From NCBI GenBank assembly GCA_960531495.1, contig OY482861.1, positions 6,350,839-6,414,838 of the forward strand: a stretch of 64,000 bases of DNA, in the 5' to 3' direction. The position numbers and the translations under genes are program-made. The notes below the pieces were generated by a model. That model had not been told where the DNA came from and did not search any database. It saw only the letters and a program-made list of their open reading frames with translations. This stretch comes from Zeus faber. Taxonomy: Eukaryota; Chordata; Actinopteri; Zeiformes; Zeidae. Shown here one piece after another: positions 13,763 through 24,677 of the stretch; position 1 is the stretch's first letter; every line of letters starts with the position of its first letter.

Positions 13763-15143
13763 CCGTGAGTCTAGCCTTATGGACTGAACATTCCCCGAAG
13801 TGGAAATACGACATTCATGTCACTGCTCATCTAAGTCCTTTATCTAGAGGGCAAATCTGAAATGTTTTTTTACATTACTTGTCACATTACTTGTGATTAT
13901 GCCATATTAATTTTACAAACACCATTCTAAATCAGTGGAGCAAGTCATTTATTTCCAGACCAAATGTCTAGAATATTTTCCCCTTTCATGACACTGTAGG
14001 AATCCAGTTTTCTGGATGTGAAGTTGCAGTTTAACATATTTGGGTCATAGTTAAAATAGCAGGCGGGTATAGGGAACCAATGTGGTTTCTCTAAATCAAA
14101 ATATCTGGAAGCGATTGAATTACTTTAAACATGGGTGACACTTCTCTTTTCCTGTGTATGATGGAGTAATTCTGCATCTTGGAGGGGAAACAGAAAATTG
14201 AGTTATTTCTGCACGCCGAGCAGCTGCATTAAGGGAATGTTGTACCCAACTATGAAATAATTTTTATTTTATGAATGAATTTACACCTTTGTATACAGCT
14301 CGATTCTGCACACTTTAGGTGCAGATTGACATTGATGATTTATTTTATCCACCAGGAAAAATCGGAGTATTGAAACACCGTAAGTGCAGTTTACCATGTT
14401 CTGAAAGTGAGGAGGGGGGAGAGAGGGGGCGGAAGCTTTCGCCATCTCCGCTCGGAGCTATCGAGTATCCACTTGTGATCGGATCACACTTCCCTGCTCT
14501 ATATGTGGGTCCTGCGATTACAATATAGCAATATATATAATATAATCTCAAAGAGTTAGATTTATTTTATTTCCTTATTTATTACTTGTGTGGAAACTGA
14601 AAAACTTAAACCTAACTCAGAATTGGAGCAGTTTGTCCCCCCCCTCCTCCAAAAAGCACGAGCAGTGCCTGTGTTTTTATTTTAAATATATTTATTAGTT
14701 TATTTCCAACATGCATGAAACAATATTTTTTTTAACACAACTGTGTTAAGGGACTGTCCTGTTGCAAAAAAAACTGCATCCCTGTTGCCATGGGACTTAA
14801 TTTAATATTTTACTTGTAAATAATAAATCCTGCACTTAAGCCTAGTATGGTCTACACATTTACTTTTCACAATAGGTAGAGATAATGTCTTCAATTCACT
14901 TTGAGGGCATTGTTAATTGAAGAATTTCCATATCAATCATGAATGATGAGTACTGCGTGAGAAATGTGGAATAAAAAGGTGAGATTGTAGTTTTAAATAA
15001 TAGACTATACACTAGACATCACTGTGGCAGATTTTACTTGGTCTTGTACAAGAGCATTAGATTGGTTCAGAGTGCAGAGAAGAGACTAATAATCTCAGAA
15101 AAAAGTCTTACATTTTGGGATAAATAATTTGGATGGTATACCC

Positions 15144-18100
15144 TCATGAACTCGGAGTGGGCGTTGCCACCAGGCTATGAAGCAGCTCCATCTGCTTCCT
15201 TTTGTCCTTGGCCCGGTTGATAGTCATCTTAAACAAACGACAATACATCTCCATGGCGACCGGAGTGTCGTCGTTCCCTGGCACCGGGTAGGTCACCAGG
15301 CTGGGGTTGCAGTTGGAGTCCACGATTCCCACGGTGGGGATGTTCATCTTGGCCGCATCTCTGATGCCCACGTGCTGCTGGAAGACATTGTTCAGAGTGG
15401 AGAGGAAGATGATCAGGTCCGGCAGGCGGACCCCGGGGCCGTACTGGATGGTGGCGTTGGTGAGGAGGCCGCCCTGCCAGTAGCGAGTGTGGGCATACTC
15501 CTCGCAGTCCCTGGCCGTGCTCTCCACCAGGTGGCTAAACTGTCGCCGGCGGCTGACGAAAAGTATGACGCCGCCACGGTACGCCACATGGGCGGTGAAG
15601 TTCAAGGCGGCCTGGAGGTGCTCCACAGTTTGGTCGAGATCAATGATGTCGTGGTCCAGGCGACAGCCAAACAGGTAGGGCGCCATCAGCCTTTGCATGG
15701 AAAGACCGGGGTCAGAAAATCGTCGGCACATCCAGGTCAACACTCAGGTCAACACTCAGGTCAACTATGGTGGCAGCAGGTTGTCTCCATTGTGGAAAAA
15801 CTCTACTTTTGTCCATCATCACATGAGAACATTACCAATAATATTCTAAAAAGAATTATATGATTATGCCTTAAATATAAACCAACCTCCCAAAATCTTA
15901 CCCTGAAAATGTAAGTAAAATCTAGGTAAAAGTCCCCATAATTGCTTGGTTCTTCAAATTTGTTGGCAACTCTTGCATTGGCCTAAATGTATGCATGGCC
16001 AGCAAGAAACTATGAACACACATTGATATAAAAAAGCTATAGAATTATACCCCATAATACTGGACAACCTCTACCCAAGTAGAATAATGCCTAATAATTA
16101 CCTTAATTCAAGAATGATGTTGGTGAAGTTGTACTGAGATCAGTTTCTTATGGATCAATACAATCTAATTTGTGATGGAATATCCGAGTGTTTGAACTTA
16201 TCTTAAAGTAGCTGCTACAAAATTAGTACATTGTAACATTTTGGAGGATTTGTTATTCAAAATAATCTCACAGATTTAGTTAAAATGAGATCAAAATTTG
16301 TTTCCAATTCCTACCTGTGTCGGCATCCTTTTTTATGGCCAAGATGAACTCTAGCATCAAACAAGCCTTTCAAGGAGAAGAGCTCTGACAGGTGGAAATA
16401 GTCTGCACTCTCAAGAGGCAGGTTCAATATTTTGTCTACAAAAGGAGAAATAAGACAGAACAGATGAGAGAAAATCTGAGTAACCTAAACAAAGAAATAC
16501 CCTAGTAACAACAATAAAATAAATCTTTAAGTGTGGTATCAAAAAGTATGCTTAGCATATTTAGTATACTTTAAGTATTCACAATTAATATTCTAAATTT
16601 GTGTTAAATTGAAACCACGGTTGTAATTAGTGTTAGAAGATGACCTCCAATATTTTATGGAGCATACGGTTAAATGTACTTACACTACACTTGCAGCATC
16701 TTAATGACTAGTATACCAAACCCACACTTAAAATGAGTACATAAAAGTAAATAAGTACCAAAAACACACTTCAAGTACAGTGTACACTCACAAAAAAGCT
16801 CAAATGATTACATAAGGGATAATGAGAAGCCATTCATTTCTGAATAATGACCTGTGTGTTAAAGGGGACCTGTTATGAAAAAAACAAAACACTTTTTCAG
16901 TGTGCACATACATTTGGGCCTGATGGGCCTACTAACACACAAACGGTGAAAAAAGAGACAACCCTTGTCGTTTTTTTGTGAGCTTTTTCAGAAAACATGT
17001 CCTAAAACAACCTGTTCACATTTGCAGCTAACCTTACGTCATGTTGGGCTTCAGTAGAATTAGAACCGGCCCCCATCTGAGTAACTCAAACAAATGTTTT
17101 AAAATAAAGCGGCATTAACACCAACTGTCCGTGAAGAAACTGCAGACGATGAGAGAATGTAAGCATTTAAAAAATAATTCTGCTGTGTTTCTTTCTTTCC
17201 AAAAAAAAAATATATATATATATATGGTAGATAAACTGTAGGCTGCGGCGCACGATCCGCTGTGCGTTTCTCCAAACAAAACCAACAAAAAAAAAGTGTG
17301 TTTTTATTGTAGATTTATTTTCCGGACATATACATGAAACAAAAAATCTCCGCGTCCGAGAATCCCGGTGCGGTGTCCCTGTCTCCCACAAGCCTGGAGC
17401 ACGACAAACTAATTTGGAGCAATCTTTTAAATGACGTCTTGTAGATCTAACGTGAGTGAAGATTCATGAACTGGATTGCTTCTTTCTTTTTGGGACTGAT
17501 AAGGTGAAGAGAGGGAAAATGACAAGAGTAATTACAACGGAACCGTGAAGCAATGCTCAAACGCTACTGGCTTACAGAACCCGGGGCCTCAGAATGGTGG
17601 CTCCACCCAGTTAAACAGAGCGTCGGGAACACAATGGATTTGGACTCGGCACGTTAGAATAGCTCGAATGCATAACGTGAGTGGTATTCTCAGCTAAGAA
17701 AACTTTAAAGACATGTTTTGGGGACCTCAGAAGTCATAGTACTCTTTACTAGCACTACTTTAATGACCGTGGTCACGGGTAACCACTCCTGGTTTAACGT
17801 CCCTCCTTCCACGCACTGTTAGCTACGACTGTTTTTCTAAGCAGAAGCTCCAACTCGTTTCAAATCGATGTTCTCTCTCAATGTATTGAATTATTTGATA
17901 GGAGCGATAATGTGCGACCAACCGGTCATTATTGCAAAACAATGTAGATGTGCACGGGGCGGCGTAACGACCCAGGATGTATTACTTTACACGTTTTAAA
18001 CACAGGAAGCCTGATACACTGACTCAGTGGACATTTTCTCACCCGTGGGGTCAATATCCGTTTGGTTTCGAGGAGCCGGGACATGTGCCGAGGCGGCGTA

Positions 18101-18267
18101 CGAAGCTCCCCTGCACGACCAGCCCACCGTGCCGCAGCGTGGCTTACACAGTGCCCACAGTCCTGGTAAACAGACACACGGTGAGAAACAACACGCACGG
18201 CCGTCACGCTGTTTGTTGGACAACGCTGAAGGGTTTCTTTACCTCTCGTCAGTGCCCTGGCCGCCAT
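15144..18267 (-). CDS. mrps2: MRPS2, mitochondrial small ribosomal subunit protein uS2m
   Basis: Four coding exons on the minus strand: 18267-18243, 18162-18043, 16435-16315 and 15690-15144, totalling 813 bases (270 residues plus stop) in one frame. The protein begins MAARALTRG, as expected of a basic mitochondrial presequence. It reaches the uS2 core with [27 protein letters not shown] across the exon 3/4 join, [35 protein letters not shown]-type sequence (actual: [13 protein letters not shown]) and [20 protein letters not shown], all hallmarks of the family. It is a structural subunit of the 28S mitoribosome. Intron 1 is only 80 bases. The frame of exon 2 agrees with the other exons only if that short intron is removed, which fixes the model. 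A MITE relic sits in intron 2 (16436-18042). Confidence 0.95.
16859..17735 (+). mobile_element. piggyBac-type nonautonomous element (TTAA MITE), copy 1, eroded
   Basis: It starts with TTAA (16859-16862) followed by AGGGGACCTGTTATG. It then shares scattered blocks with the inverted copy at 51399-52375, including GCTGTGCGTTTCTCCAAACA-type sequence near 17258 and GACATGTTTTGGGGACCTCAG at its right end. The right terminus is degraded, so the end position is approximate. No transposase frame is present. It lies entirely within MRPS2 intron 2. Confidence 0.65.
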
Positions 18268-18480
18268 GCCCGCCCAGCAGCGCTCCCTCCCACGGAAGGT
18301 CAAACGGATGCACTTGAGACGTGGTCGTCGACAGGAAGTGACGCGGGGCTCGTTGGAACCGAAGACGCCTCATTCGCGTCTGTTGCCGCCGTGTGTGATA
18401 GCGTCAATAGCGCCGCCGTCTTGCCACGGTGTATGACTGCGGGCGTACAGCACTGCCGTAAGACGTGGTTACAAATTGCG
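18268..18480 (-). promoter_or_regulatory. MRPS2 promoter region
   Basis: CpG-rich sequence immediately upstream of the MRPS2 start codon. It contains AGGAAGTGACGCG at 18333-18345, which looks like an ETS site (GGAAGT) joined to a CRE-like half site (TGACG). ETS/GABP sites are common in promoters of nuclear genes for mitochondrial proteins. Function is inferred from position and motif only. Confidence 0.5.
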
Positions 18481-18808
18481 CTGTTTTATACCAAATAATG
18501 TACAATTACAATAACTATTATGATTTATGTGTATCTTTACATGTAAATGAACTACACACGTGAACCTTTTAAAATATGTTTTTTAATTTGTCTATTTAAT
18601 TTGATATCCCAACCCTTGCCCCTTATTATAGATGTCGATTTTTGCAGCCATCCACATGCGGTAAAAAAAAAACCCAACAGACTGGTATTTCCAAGAAATA
18701 TCATTAGAATAATTAGCCCGACCAATGTTTTTAATGCGCAGTGGGCTGAATTAACACCGCACCAAGATGGCGGTGGCATCCACTTGCACACTGCTCCTTC
18801 CACCTGCA

Positions 18809-19624
18809 AAACATTTACATTTACATTTACATTTAGTCATTTAGCAGACGCTTTTATCCAAAGCGACTTACAAGGGAGAATAACATTCAAGCTACATTGC
18901 GACATAGATTAGTGTAACAACGACATTGGTGTAACAATAAATACTGCTAGGTAGAAGAAGAAGAAAAGAAACAGTCTTTAATCATCACACGACACTCCAC
19001 AACACATGCTTGCACACACACACACATGCACATGCTTGATGGTGGCCGGTGAAATGGCTCCTCTGCTTTTGACCCATCCTGGCTTGTCCTTCCTCCGGGG
19101 GCACAGCCAGGAGCAGTGGGCAGCATACGTGGACGCGCCCGGGGACCAGGTGATAAGTGTCCATCGCTGGTCAGACCATGATGGGTGCATGTTTTTGAGG
19201 GGGGTCCTTACTGACATGAGGTGGAGGAAACCCCATGTGAACACGGGGAGAACATGCAAACTCCACACAGAAAGGCTCCTGGTTTTTTTTTTGGAAGATA
19301 ACCCGCCGGAGCACGGTGCCAACAGCGCCCCAGGCGGGAATCGAACCCAGGACCTTCTTGCTGTGAGGCAGCAGTGCAATGCACTGCGCCACCGTGCCAA
19401 GTAATTAGTGCAAAGTAAAGCATTTGACGAGCGCAGCATCCGGGGGGCAACATGTGCTCTTACAAGAGCATTTAAGTAGGCGGGAGCATTCCCAGCAATC
19501 ACTCTGTAGGCCAGCATAAGAGACTTGAACTTGATGCAGGCGGCTACAGGTAACCAGTGGAGCTCGATGAGCAGCGGAGTGACTGGTGCCCTCTTTGGCT
19601 GGTTGAACACCAGTCGCGCCGCCG
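18809..19624 (-). mobile_element. L2-like LINE 3' fragment, second copy, interrupted by a SINE
   Basis: The tail (AAATGT)n and the 3' end lie at 18809-18950, and the protein-coding part at 19424-19624. The latter encodes the same LVFNQPKRAPVTPLLIELHW stretch as the copy at 1455-2005. Over roughly 200 bases I see only two differences from that copy. The middle of the element is missing and a SINE occupies the gap. Confidence 0.8.
18951..19400 (-). mobile_element. tRNA-headed SINE, copy A
   Basis: Read on the minus strand it opens with a pol III A-box-like GGTGGCGCAGTGCA and a perfect B box within TGGGTTCGATTCCCGCC. A body follows with GGAGTTTGCATGTTCTCCCC, and the tail ends near AAAGACTGTTTCTTTTC. 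Copies B, C and D in this window share the body. It sits inside the L2-like fragment. Confidence 0.75.
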
Positions 19625-19639
19625 CAAAAAAACCTCTTC

Positions 19640-21018
19640 ATTATTTCTGTTCCCAAAAAAGCAGGCTGTAAGGAAAATAATGACCACCGTGTTTCGAGAA
19701 AATCATCATCAACCTATAGAAAACAGAAGTCAGCCGCTCACGAGATCCTTTGCAGTTTGCCTGTAAAATGATGGCCACAGCCGTGGTGAATTTAATATCC
19801 CAGCTGTTAGATTATCCTGCCATATTTATAGATTTTGGTTCCGCATCTATTGATTAAGAAGCTGAATGACCTTAGTGTCCACTCCCCCATTATCAGATGG
19901 TATCACCCGTTTTTAACCCATCGTAAACAACAGGTCAGTGTTAATGGCACTCTCTGAGAACCTCAAAACCTTGAACATGGGAGCCCCCCAGGGTTGTCAG
20001 TTCACCTGTCCTTATTACCTGGTACACTAACAAGTGTAGAAACTATAACCCCAACAATCCCATCATTAAATTGTCAGATGATACCGCGATCTCAGCTTTA
20101 ATGCAAAGGGATAGCGATCTATCTGACTGCTATTCAGAGATACAAAGGTTTGTAAAATGGTGTCATGACAACCACCTTGTCTTGAATGTTAAAAAGACAG
20201 AGGAGATGGTGTTTGACCCCAGGGGAGTCGACTACCACACCTGTGGTCATCCACGATGAAACTGTCTCACAGGTCTCCTCATACAAACACCTTGGTGGTG
20301 TTATTGACAACTCATTAACCTGGAACACTCGTCTCTGCAGCAGATGACGTGCAGAAACGACTGCACTTCCTGCATCGACTTAGGAGTTCGCGGTGTTGAT
20401 CAAAAATGTATGTTAGTCTTTAATCGGGCAGGGTTAGAGAGCCTTATCAGACATGGCATCACAGCTTGGTTTGGTAACCTCTGGGTGCAACTAAAGTCCG
20501 ATCTGCAGATGCAGACTGCATGGAAGATTATAAGAGTAAGACAGCATCCATCCTTGCAGTCTACTTACAAACAGACTACTATAAGACAAGCCACTGGGAA
20601 AGTCACTGACTCATCCCATGTTCTACACACCTAGTATCAGCTACTGCCCTCGGGGAGGTTTAGAGTGCCTTGTCGCAGATTAAATCGATTTAAAATTGAA
20701 TTTAGTCTGTGTCAATAAAACTTTGAAATAGCGGCAGATAAGAAAAGGATGAGGCCAGGATGGACACTGGGGGATCCTTGTTTTCATTAAGGGATTTGTG
20801 CAGATCTTTGCTTTTATTGATGTTTGTTTTCCTGTTTGTCTATACAGTAGGTGCTTCTCATGAACCTTGCTGTATGTTTTTTATGTTTATTCATTTACAT
20901 CTTTGTATGTTTTTTGTTTGTGGAATGTTTGTCTTTTATGACTGTGCTTTGCAGCATGGGTGAAGCCCAAGCCAAATTTTCCACTTTGTGGGACAATAAA
21001 GTTAATCTTGAATCTTGA
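19640..21018 (+). mobile_element. Non-LTR retrotransposon relic (reverse transcriptase and C-terminus)
   Basis: The clearest frame, 20071-20259, carries MSDDTAISALMQRDSDLSDC and VKWCHDNHLVLNVKKTEEMV, the palm region of a LINE reverse transcriptase with the catalytic YADD replaced by LSDD or MSDD. After frameshifts, ESLIRHGITAWFGNL and WKIIRVRQHPSLQSTYKQ at 20344-20634 are its C-terminal part. The 3' end is GGGACAATAAAGTTAATCTTGAATCTTGA. Stops throughout make it inactive. The short tandem TTGAATC-type tail links it to the Rex1-like element ending at 41010. Confidence 0.75.
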
Positions 21019-21029
21019 CATAACTGATC

Positions 21030-22402
21030 TGAAAAGCCAAAACTTCACATCTACAATTTAACAACAATATCAGTTTGCAGTGTAACAAATGGTATGAGAC
21101 ACTTATCAACATACAAATACAAGTTTTTCTTATTCTATATAGGGGATCAATTACTTTATTTTGCTCTTAGCTGAATGATACTGAATTAAATGAACACCAA
21201 TGTATTAAAAGGAAAACACCCAGTTTTCATTTTCAAAACTGCCATTCTGAGCCTACTAAAACAAACTCACTGGCACCTGAGATCATTGTTTCCTGGCTTT
21301 GCAAGAAGTAGTCTGGAATAGAAAATTATTAAGTATGGTTACCCATTAAATGAGAAATCTGAATAGCAAAAGCATTTTGTAAATATGATCAGTCAATAAC
21401 ATCTTGATAACCAAACACAAATACAGGTCTGAACATTTATTTTCATGTCATAAGGAAACACAGGGGATGATGCAACAAAAAAACTGTCAAAGAACACTCA
21501 TCAGAATGTGACCCTTAACGGAAAACTGGCCAAAAACGTTTGTGTTGAAAAACATGTAAACAATATCACAGTTCAATAATAACTTTAACAGCCAAATATA
21601 ATGCAAAACATGTTCTATGTCAAACAATGCATTAGGAAGCAATGAGGTTTCATTTAGTTGAACCTCTGTTGGGCACCAGAACAAACTTGAGCTTCCTTTT
21701 GAAATACTTCAGAGTCTTGATCTGTAAATAAGCACCACAGAAAAGCACAACCTGTAAACAATTTCTAATATGTTTCCATTTTCCAACCATTAGCTGGCCA
21801 ATGGCTATGGTAGGGACCTTAAGCCCTCTACCAAAATCTGTTTGTTTTCATCACAAAATACAATGCAGTTTTCACTCAGGATTCAAATAATTTTATTTAT
21901 AAATGCTTGATAAATGCATGTATGTAATTCAAAGCTATTGTAATGTTTTCTCATTCAAAATGTTCTGAAAATACTCATTTAATGTTTATACACATAACTC
22001 TGGTCTTTCACTTCAGCTAGTGTTGCCTTAATGGAAGGCTGATTTCGTTTTAGAAATATGCAGTTTCAATTTGTATTATTTTTGATCAATTGTGCAAGAA
22101 TTAATCAACATATAGATCTATATATCGATGTATACTGTATTCCTGGACATTAATTCACTGGCACGCAATTTCCTCACGGTGAAAATAAAGATTCTTATCT
22201 AATATAATCTTTGCAGCTATTTAAGTAATAGTCAAGTGTATGATATTCATCACGATAATCCGAAACCCTATCCGAAAATTTGTTTCTGTTGTTTAAAGCA
22301 GTGGAAATCTTCCTGTACCCTTTAAAAGATTGAGTGTGTGAGTTTGGTGGTCTTAAGGCTGTCTCAAAGTTCCTCCATTGTGGACAAATTCTTCTGTAGT
22401 CG
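21030..22402. other. No gene seen; possible 3' UTR of PPP1R26
   Basis: AT-rich DNA downstream of the last candidate PPP1R26 exon. No repeat family or coding frame was recognised. Confidence 0.4.
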
Positions 22403-22606
22403 TCAGCGGTCGGCTGTGTTGAGTTGTTGAATGCAACAGGGACACAGACTGTGGTGTCGAGTCATGTCAGTGTAAACATAAAAGATGTTGGGCTGATGTT
22501 GCAGTGTCCCTGGTGTTACCATGCAACCATGGCGTGATGCCAGTGCACCAAATATGTTCTCTGTCTCTCCACTGCTCTCCGTATAAAGATAAAACGTGCC
22601 ACCGTC
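22403..22606 (-). CDS. Candidate terminal exon of PPP1R26 (unproven)
   Basis: On the minus strand a possible acceptor (TTTTTGATCAG, AG at 22608-22607) opens a frame in phase 0 that runs 67 codons to a TGA at 22405-22403, starting DGGTFYLYTESSGETEN. The phase agrees with the upstream candidate exon at 22883-22982. The acceptor's pyrimidine tract is weak and I recognise no homologue, so chance is a real alternative. Confidence 0.25.
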   Translation of the reverse strand, partial: DGGTFYLYTESSGETENIFGALASRHGCMVTPGTLQHQPNIFYVYTDMTRHHSLCPCCIQQLNTADR

Positions 22607-22882
22607 CTGATCAAAAATGTACATTACATCCACAAATTAACACGATGAGCGTGCGTGTTGGAGGACACCTAAGTAAACATTTGAGCGTAGAATTGTCGAC
22701 ACAGATTCCGGTTTCAAGCGAGGCTTGTCGTCAAAATTTTGCCCGTTCCCCATCACAAAGACATATGACAAACCTAAATGCAATGTGAGGACAGGACCAA
22801 CAAATTCTGTGTAACCAAGAATAAAACACAACCAATAAATATAAATTTTCCTTATGTCTCTATGTACCTTTGCACAGTTCAC

Positions 22883-22982
22883 CTGCTTGCACCTCCTCAT
22901 GAACTGGCAATTCCTCTCGGCTGTGGTGAGATATATGTAAGGCCTTAGGGAGATGCCAGGGTCAATTTCACTAGATAGAAAC
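22883..22982 (-). CDS. ppp1r26: Probable internal exon downstream of the main PPP1R26 exon
   Basis: A strong acceptor on the minus strand (TTTGCTTTGCTTCTCCTCGCCCAG just before 22982) opens a frame beginning FLSSEIDPGISLRPYIYLTT and continuing through AERNCQFMRRCKQ to a good donor (CAG/GTGAAC). A second donor 15 bases on (AAG/GTACAT) keeps the same phase. The first base completes the codon left open (AT) by the donor of the big exon, so the frame is preserved: GFGS, then M, then FLSSE. I do not recognise the peptide from the human protein; it may be a fish-specific or alternative C-terminus. Confidence 0.55.
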
Positions 22983-24677
22983 CTGGGCGAGGAGAAGCAA
23001 AGCAAACATCAGGCCAATACTCTGTGAGCCTTTAGATAATAAAACGTGCCAAATAGATGATCATTGTGGTATATAAATAAACAATAACAGACCCAATTAT
23101 TTTGAATCCACTCTTTATTACAGTTTCACTTGAAGACAACAAATTTTCCTCTCATTTGAAAGGACTGAAGAGGAGAAAAACAACACCTTTTGCAAAATAT
23201 GTACAAAAACTGGCAATGCACAGCATGTTCAGTAAGTCTTCTTTGATAAACAAAAATAAATAACATTTTTTTTTCTTCACATAGGAAATTCAAGAAATCT
23301 ATAGGACAAAAACAATCACAATACACTTTATGTCAAGTCTAGTAACACAAACAAGAGCGAAGATGCTGAATCTGAAGACCAGAGCATTAGTTAGCGAGAT
23401 GACAGGTCCAAGATTTTTTAGTGGCTTTAATAAAAAAAGTATGTAAGTGACACTTACACTTCCATAATAACCACAAAGAACAAAAAGATCATCATATCCA
23501 AAAAAGTAACGCTGGTGCAAAGCTGTAGTGTAAGCTGATAATGTCAGTTAAGAGTAATGCAGTTGCTTCCTTGTCTTGTGTTGCAATACGTTTTGCTTCA
23601 GTGCCTTGAGGGTGGTGTGGCAGGGTTGCTATAAAAGGCCTCATTACCCTGTGTTAAAAATATATATTAGTTCTTGTGGAGTTGCAACCTGTAGCAGGGA
23701 ATTGAGCTGTAGTATAAGGCAAACGACATGATGTATTTTCAAATGTGCTGAAGCTCAAAATGTTTAGGGATCCTAAATTGTAAATAGTGCCATCTAGTAG
23801 ACGAGTCTTGTCAATAAACACATGTTCTTGTATTCCACCTCCTGCTGGTTGCTGCAACAAACATTGAGGACGTGAAATGTTAGAGCGTTTCACAACCATA
23901 CAGGCTGCTTCCTTCCAAATCAGTTGTCAATACAGAGCGACCATCTGGGGAAAATAGCTCATTTAGCAGTTGTTCCAGAGGGTAAATGTTAATGCCAAAT
24001 GTTTTCTTCGTGCATATAATCGTTTTTTTAGTCCTTGTATAACTTGTGAAATCTCTTCACTAGACGTCCAACGCTGTATATCCCTTGATGTTTAGTTAGA
24101 CCTGAATGAATGGATCTCAGTGTGCATAGATCCATATGTTTTTTGGGCAAAACTGAGCACTCTATATGGTGTTCGCATCCATCATGTTAAGCAAAGGCAG
24201 CCATGTAAAAATATGCATGATAATTGTAGTAATAAAGGCTTTTTATCATTTTGTCACCTTTTATTCCGATATAACAGCTCCAGATTTATCATCTCAAAAT
24301 ATGAAAATGTATGATAAATGGCTAAAGCACTTATAATTCTGAGAGGGTCTGTGCCTTTTTATGTGCAAAATATATTCATGACAATTTAAGTTGCTGCAAG
24401 AAATAAGCTGTCTGCTGAAAACAAAGTGGTTCTATTGCTTTCTAGGGGCTCCATAATAAAAGTTAATTTAAGGGCTAAAAGGCTAGCGTGTTGTTGGATT
24501 GTAATACATAACTGTATAAATGTACAAATATATGAAAAATGATCCTTTTATATTGCAATATGAACAAATATTCCCTTGAAGCATCAAAGTAAATGAACTG
24601 AACAAAGTAAGCTGGAATAAGTCATGGAATTCAGCTGAGATGTTGTGTGACCACACAAACAAAAATAATGCCAATAC
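22983..24677. other. Probable PPP1R26 intron
   Basis: Between the donor at 24681 and the acceptor before 22982 (minus strand). AT-rich, with no convincing coding frame or repeat. Confidence 0.45.

Larger units (their letters stand above)
12610..15143. other. Region between the convergent genes DIPK1B and MRPS2
   Basis: It holds the presumed 3' UTRs of both genes and AT-rich DNA, including a pure (TA)n run at 13167-13211. Short open frames here have no recognisable motifs. Confidence 0.5.

Noticed and set aside
15177-15863. 228-codon plus-strand open frame
   Set aside because: Antisense shadow of the last MRPS2 exon; no recognisable motif.
23299-23520. Hydrophobic 73-codon minus-strand frame resembling a membrane segment
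   Set aside because: AT-rich DNA readily encodes Leu/Phe/Val-rich peptides; no splice sites or homology and it lies in a probable PPP1R26 intron.
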